Assembly: GCF_009711165.2 (NCBI RefSeq)
Contig: NZ_WMID02000022.1
Location: 19,475-83,474, forward strand
DNA: 64,000 bases
Source of the DNA: Flavobacterium sp. MC2016-06
GTDB taxonomy: Bacteria; Bacteroidota; Bacteroidia; Flavobacteriales; Flavobacteriaceae
Direction of reading: 5' to 3'
Of the stretch, positions 59,942 to 64,000 are shown one piece after another. The notes under the pieces were generated by a model. The model did not search any database, was not told where the DNA came from, and was given only the letters and a program-made list of their open reading frames with translations. A program made the position numbers and the translations under genes. The stretch's first letter is position 1; every line of letters begins with the position of its first letter.

Positions 59942-60451
59942 ATGCCAACTTTAGGGAAAAATGTAGAATATGCCATTCATTCTTTGGTTTATTTGATCGA
60001 TAATCCAAAGGATAATCCGATTACAGTACGCAATCTGGCGGAGTTTCAAAATATATCTGAAACCTATCTGGCAAAGGCTTTTACTAAATTGAAAAAGGCA
60101 GGAATTGTGCGGTCGAATATTGGCGTAAAAGGAGGTTATAAACTGGCAAGAACGGCTGATGAAATAACATTTTTAGATATTGTTCTTGCGGTTGAAGGAG
60201 AGATTTCGTTTTTTGAATGCAACAATATCCGAGATAATTGTATCTTGATGGATAAGGAAAATCTACCATGGAAAAAAGGTAGTTATTGTGCAATTCACCT
60301 GGCAATGATCGAAACCGAAAACAAGATAAAAGATTCGTTACAAGAAAAAAATCTGCAATGGGTTTATGATACCATGAATAAACAATACGGAGATGGAATG
60401 ATTGATAACTCTAAAAATTGGTTTCAGCGAAATTTGGTGAATGCAAAATAA
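59942..60451 (+). CDS. Rrf2-family transcriptional regulator
   Basis: 169 aa. N-terminal winged helix (VEYAIHSLVYLIDNPKDN, NLAEFQNISETYLAKAFTKL, GVKGGYKLARTADEITFLDI). Three cysteines, in FFECNNIRDNC and SYC, are placed like the iron-sulfur or redox cysteines of IscR and NsrR. It may therefore sense redox or nitric oxide and control the preceding flavoprotein gene. A strong terminator follows. Confidence 0.85.
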   Translation: MPTLGKNVEYAIHSLVYLIDNPKDNPITVRNLAEFQNISETYLAKAFTKLKKAGIVRSNIGVKGGYKLARTADEITFLDIVLAVEGEISFFECNNIRDNCILMDKENLPWKKGSYCAIHLAMIETENKIKDSLQEKNLQWVYDTMNKQYGDGMIDNSKNWFQRNLVNAK

Positions 60452-60507
60452 TTTTACATTTCAGTCTACTGTAAAAGCGCACAGGAATACAACCTTATAG
60501 TATGAAA

Positions 60508-60546
60508 AAAAAATGCGGAAATGTCTTTTGACATTTCCGCATTTTT
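60508..60546 (+). terminator. Intrinsic terminator
   Basis: AAATGCGGAAATGTC and GACATTTCCGCATTT form a perfect 15-bp stem with a short T loop, flanked by A and T runs; it can serve both directions. Confidence 0.9.
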
Positions 60547-60568
60547 ATATAATAAATTCTTTTTTCAA

Positions 60569-60940
60569 TTAAATTTTAGAATTAAATTTCCAGTTAATCT
60601 GATAAGCAATTTCCCAAAGCAAAACAGAAAAAACGGCATTGGCCATTAATGCAGTTTTAATTCCATAAGGATCAAGTTTTGAAAAGAGGTGTAAATCTCC
60701 AAATCTAAGAGCTAAAAATAAAGCTAAAGCTGCAATTACTATAGAGCAGATTATATTTAATAAAGGTTTCCATTTTAAGATAAAAAAAGAGAAAAGAATA
60801 TTGATAAATAGAAAACCGCAGCCTAAAGTTATAAATCTATGATCTTGTAATTTTTCGCCTAAAAGGAGAAAAAAGGAGGTTGAAAGACTATAGGTAAAAA
60901 ACAGTATTGCATAAATTAGGACTCGTATTTGTAATTTCAT
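60569..60940 (-). CDS. Membrane protein, 123 aa
   Basis: Four hydrophobic helices (RVLIYAILFFTYSLSTSFFL, FITLGCGFLFINILFSFFIL and two more). ATG 60940 is preferred, though ATG 60964 gives 131 aa. Unrecognised family; it lies alone between the Rrf2 and MazG-like genes. Confidence 0.6.
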   Translation of the reverse strand: MKLQIRVLIYAILFFTYSLSTSFFLLLGEKLQDHRFITLGCGFLFINILFSFFILKWKPLLNIICSIVIAALALFLALRFGDLHLFSKLDPYGIKTALMANAVFSVLLWEIAYQINWKFNSKI

Positions 60941-61194
60941 TTTGTATGAGTTTTTTAATTTCACGAAATTACGAATTAAAAATGAAGCTGTGATTAATAT
61001 GGATTTAATAAATGATGATGCAAAATTGGTATTTCGGTTTTTTCAGTTAGATTTTCTCAAGTAAAATAATCTTTAAAAATAAGCTTAATCATTATCTTTA
61101 AAGCTAAATTATTTGTTTTCGTTTTTTTATTCTAGAAAGTAAAAGAAAATAAATGAGGTAGTTAGTTGGAATAATTTAACACAAATAGAATTTA

Positions 61195-61500
61195 ATGGAT
61201 TTAAAAACGATAACTGAGAAAGTTGTAAAGGTATCTGATCAGTATGAGAAAAACTGTAATATTAAAAGAGATGAAGATTGGTATATTTTAAAACTTCATG
61301 AAGAAATGGGAGAATTGACACAAAATTATCTTTCGTATACACTTAGAGGTAGAAATAGAAATCTAACACAAGAAGAATTAAAAAAGAATATTTCGAATGA
61401 AGTTGCTGATATACTTGGACAAATTTTATTATTTGCAAATTATCATAATATTGATCTCGAGAAAGCTATGGAAGATAAATGGTTTTCGTACCTAAAATGA
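61195..61500 (+). CDS. MazG-like nucleotide pyrophosphohydrolase
   Basis: 101 aa. All-helical NTP-PPase: KLHEEMGELTQNYLSYTLRG (EExxE-like motif) and NEVADILGQILLFANYH (ExxD motif), the residues that bind magnesium. Short single-domain MazG proteins hydrolyse aberrant nucleotides. The acidic residues are intact, so activity is likely. Confidence 0.72.
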   Translation: MDLKTITEKVVKVSDQYEKNCNIKRDEDWYILKLHEEMGELTQNYLSYTLRGRNRNLTQEELKKNISNEVADILGQILLFANYHNIDLEKAMEDKWFSYLK

Positions 61501-61539
61501 AAGAGAAAATAAAGCAATGATAAATGTTAGGTTGATTGA

Positions 61540-61935
61540 TTATCTCTTTATAATCTTAAAATTGCTGTATCTGAACACTTTTGCTTTTTCAGGTTCATTA
61601 TCCGTTTTTTGTTCGTATGATTTTGGTACACCCTTATCTTTATAAAATTGTCCACAGAGCTTTAAATAGTACTCAAAATGCATAGTATTGTAATAACTAT
61701 CGGGAATTTTGACGTTGTTATTTAATGGCTCAATAAAGATGCAGTCTTCTGATTTTATTTCATAATTAGTATTAGATATGTAATATTTTCGTTCGATGAA
61801 ATTTGCACAATCACAAGCCCAGTTTACATAAGAAACTTCAATAGTTTCTTGCTTATTTGAAAGTTTTGTTGGCTGGTCGTTACAGCTTATTAATAAAAGG
61901 ATTAAAAGAAAAGATATCGATTTTAAAAATTTCAT
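61540..61935 (-). CDS. Small lipoprotein, 131 aa
   Basis: Lipobox signal (FLLILLLISCND) and a short mature domain with four cysteines (WACDCANF, SEDC, LKLCG). Unrecognised; the cysteines could form disulfides outside the membrane. Confidence 0.65.
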   Translation of the reverse strand: MKFLKSISFLLILLLISCNDQPTKLSNKQETIEVSYVNWACDCANFIERKYYISNTNYEIKSEDCIFIEPLNNNVKIPDSYYNTMHFEYYLKLCGQFYKDKGVPKSYEQKTDNEPEKAKVFRYSNFKIIKR

Positions 61936-62040
61936 TATAGATCTACATTAATCAAAGATGATAGAATTGTCTTTTGTTATAAAAAAAAGCACAAAATAAA
62001 ATGATATTTGTGCTTTTGCAGTATTGTTATTTTTGAGGAA

Positions 62041-62430
62041 TTATTTTCCTTTAAGTAATTTTTCTAAGTATTCATTCTTTTCTTTTTCAGCTAGAACTAG
62101 GCGTTCGTAAAGTTCAACTACTTTATCAAGAGGATTGAAATTACAAGAATTATTTGTTATAAAACTTCCTGTAACAGATTCGTGAAAAGTATTAAAATAA
62201 TTAAACACATTTTCCTCAGAAAAATTTTCGATCGCTTCTACTGTAACTCCAAGTACTTTAGCAATTTCCGAAAGTTTTTCTTGATCAACATTCTCGCTTG
62301 CTTCTATGTTAGAAACAGACTGCTGACTTACACCAATTGCAATAGCAAGTGCTTCTTGTTTCATTCCTTTAAGCTCTCTGATTCGGCTGATATTTCTACC
62401 GATATGTTTTAGTTTTATTGCTGTGCTCAT
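62041..62430 (-). CDS. XRE-family transcriptional regulator
   Basis: 129 aa. Helix-turn-helix at residues 10-65: NISRIRELKGMKQEALAIAI, VSQQSVSNIEASENVDQEKL, EIAKVLGVTVEAIENF. The C-terminal part is a short helix, probably for dimerisation. Related to regulators seen in this phylum as chromosomal genes. It is outside the prophage. Confidence 0.85.
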   Translation of the reverse strand: MSTAIKLKHIGRNISRIRELKGMKQEALAIAIGVSQQSVSNIEASENVDQEKLSEIAKVLGVTVEAIENFSEENVFNYFNTFHESVTGSFITNNSCNFNPLDKVVELYERLVLAEKEKNEYLEKLLKGK

Positions 62431-62573
62431 AATTCAAAGGTATTTAAAAATCTTTAAAATAGTTGTTTGTAAAAAACAAGTTTTTTGGTGCGCTACTATC
62501 TTGTTTAATTTTTAAGAATTAACAAAAATACGTTTTTTCGGACAAGAATTAAATGCTTTTTTCGGATTGTTTT

Positions 62574-63023
62574 TTATGGTAAAACAGTCTCTATTTTGGT
62601 TTCTGATTTTTCTTTGATCGGACTATCGGGATGAAAACTCCAGATAATCAAGAATTTTCCTTTTGTAACATACTCTTCTGGATGTTCATCGCTGGGCTGA
62701 CCGTCTTTTCCCCATAACATTCCTTGCAGAAATCTCTCGCCTTTAAATCTTTGTTCAAATTCAAAATACATAATAGAACCGCTGTCTCCTTTACTTTTAA
62801 AATTCTGAATTTGTTTGCTTTTTAATGTTCCAACAATGTTACTGTACGTTTGTATATCATTATAAAAAGTACATGCCTGAGGAGAAATACAAATGTTACC
62901 GTTGTTTAACGTGTAGCTTTTTGGGATTTCTTTTGTTTTTAGTTTTAAGTCATCGATTGTCTGACTGAATATGTTTGTAGTAAGCAATAGTAATAATGCC
63001 GATAAGGAAATCGTAAGTTTCAT
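62574..63023 (-). CDS. Secreted protein, 149 aa
   Basis: Signal peptide (MKLTISLSALLLLLTTNIFS) and a mature domain of beta character (LNNGNICISPQACTFYNDIQ, FEFEQRFKGERFLQ). Unrecognised; two cysteines may form a disulfide. Confidence 0.62.
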   Translation of the reverse strand: MKLTISLSALLLLLTTNIFSQTIDDLKLKTKEIPKSYTLNNGNICISPQACTFYNDIQTYSNIVGTLKSKQIQNFKSKGDSGSIMYFEFEQRFKGERFLQGMLWGKDGQPSDEHPEEYVTKGKFLIIWSFHPDSPIKEKSETKIETVLP

Positions 63024-63181
63024 GGTATTTGGGTTTGATTTGGTAAAGCTAAAATAAGGTTTTTTATTTGAGTTTGTTGGAGGTAATTTGGTGTGAATGA
63101 GGAAAAAGCTTTTGCTTATAGAGCTATATAAATGGAGCGAGAATTACAAAACAAAAGAGAAAGCGATTAATTTAAAATGAA

Positions 63182-63412
63182 TCATCTTTTTTGATTATCT
63201 TTTATAGTTTTTAGCTTTTCGATGATAGTTTTAATTTGTTTTTCATTTAAATCAAAATCTTGAATACCCCAAAGTTCTTTTTCTACTTGATAATAATCAT
63301 TAGTTTCTGAAAATTTCCACAAGGCGAAAGCTAAAATTTCTTGTTGAAATTGTGTAGAATTGAATGTTTCATCTTTAATACTTTTGGTTTTTAAAAAATC
63401 AAATATTCCCAT
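63182..63412 (-). CDS. Small hypothetical protein, 76 aa
   Basis: Soluble and acidic (GIFDFLKTKSIKDETFNSTQ, KELWGIQDFDLNEKQIKTII). The C-terminal half is helical. Unrecognised. It is the last gene before a gene-free stretch holding paired inverted repeats. Confidence 0.55.
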   Translation of the reverse strand: MGIFDFLKTKSIKDETFNSTQFQQEILAFALWKFSETNDYYQVEKELWGIQDFDLNEKQIKTIIEKLKTIKDNQKR

Positions 63413-63651
63413 AATTTTATAATTAAATATTATTTTGCTCCCTTCTGTTATTACACTTTTGGTTTGCTAAAATAATAAAATTAGACGTACAAATATTAAG
63501 ATTTAATTTATATGAGTATGAGTTTGCGTGAGGGATTGAGCTTGTATTCTTTGTAAAATGAAACAAAGTAAAAAAATAGCCGAATCCTGACAGCTATAGT
63601 GGTGATCCGAAGAATGAATACGACAAAATTATTTTATGAATTTCCAATTTT

Positions 63652-63917
63652 CCCCAATCTTGTCATTTCGCCGAAGGAGAAATCTCCGTTTGCTGAATCG
63701 ATTGTGTTAAGCTTTACTTTGTAGAGTTTCTTGCGGAGATTTCTCCTTCGTCGAAATTGACAAACTTTGTAAATATGTTGTTTAGTTTTTCTCATTTTGT
63801 AACCCCAATCTTGTCAATTTCGACGTAAGGAGAAATCTCCGTTTGCAGAATCGATTGTGTTAAGCTTTACTTTGTGGAGTTTCTTGCGGAGATTTCTCCT
63901 CCGTCGAAATTGTAAAG
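63652..63917. repeat. Two tandem long inverted-repeat elements
   Basis: Copies begin at 63652 and 63803 (151-bp offset). Each starts CCCCAATCTTGTCA and holds arms AAGGAGAAATCTCCG / CGGAGATTTCTCCTTCG around a shared 45-bp centre (GAATCGATTGTGTTAAGC). Copy 1 arms are 63662-63688 and 63734-63761. They differ at few positions. I find no gene from 63413 to the window end. Confidence 0.85.
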
Positions 63918-64000
63918 GTTACTTATTTCGGTAACAAAATTTAACTTTAATAAATTTTGTTACGATGAGAAATAATAGCAAGGATTCGACATTAGAGAGA

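Overview
The window is AT-rich chromosomal DNA from a Bacteroidota bacterium, most likely a Flavobacterium. The gene families (DsbD-type thiol transporter, paired secreted amidohydrolases, ArsR plus AHSA1 clusters), the intergenic inverted repeats, and several candidate TAnnTTTG -7 boxes all fit that group. It falls into three parts: host DNA (1-13837), an integrated tailed-phage genome of about 36.6 kb (13835-50439), and host DNA again (50440-64000).

Left host part: the end of pabB, tilS, a dsbD-like gene, an ammonium transporter, two secreted amidohydrolases in one minus-strand operon, a Gfo/Idh/MocA oxidoreductase, a hypothetical gene, and the first 279 codons of a comM/yifB-type AAA+ ATPase gene. 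The rest of that gene lies 36.6 kb away. Left and right halves share only AAT at the junction, and removing everything between restores one 511-codon frame. The prophage therefore sits precisely inside comM, between Walker A and Walker B, and a large serine integrase lies next to attR.

Prophage, left to right: a membrane-protein gene at attL; a phage sigma factor; terminase small and large subunits; a tail module with a probable -1 frameshifted tail assembly chaperone and the tape measure; an inverted lipoprotein gene; a fused XkdF-like protease/scaffold, major capsid protein, portal, head-tail connector and a 1300-residue fibre; small holin-like genes; an accessory cassette of unknown genes; a GH19 endolysin and a nuclease-like gene; an early region with small paralogues, a winged-helix protein, six helically phased 18-bp palindromes (candidate origin or operator array), an orphan cytosine methyltransferase, a candidate small RNA and small unknown genes; then a small resolvase, a tiny membrane peptide unit and the integrase. 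A tape measure without visible sheath or baseplate-wedge genes suggests siphovirus morphology. The module order (tail genes before capsid, portal after capsid) is unusual. I recognise no CI-like repressor or recombination directionality factor.

Right host part: the comM 3' half, a peroxiredoxin with a Crp/Fnr regulator, a lipoprotein, DoxX and GNAT genes, an ArsR-AHSA1-AHSA1 operon, a DinB-like gene, a large lipoprotein, an NDH-2-like flavoprotein with an Rrf2 regulator, a MazG-like gene, an XRE regulator and small secreted proteins. Intergenic regions carry several families of palindromic repeats. I saw no rRNA, tRNA, CRISPR array or insertion sequence. All calls come from reading the sequence and recalled family features; no database search was run.
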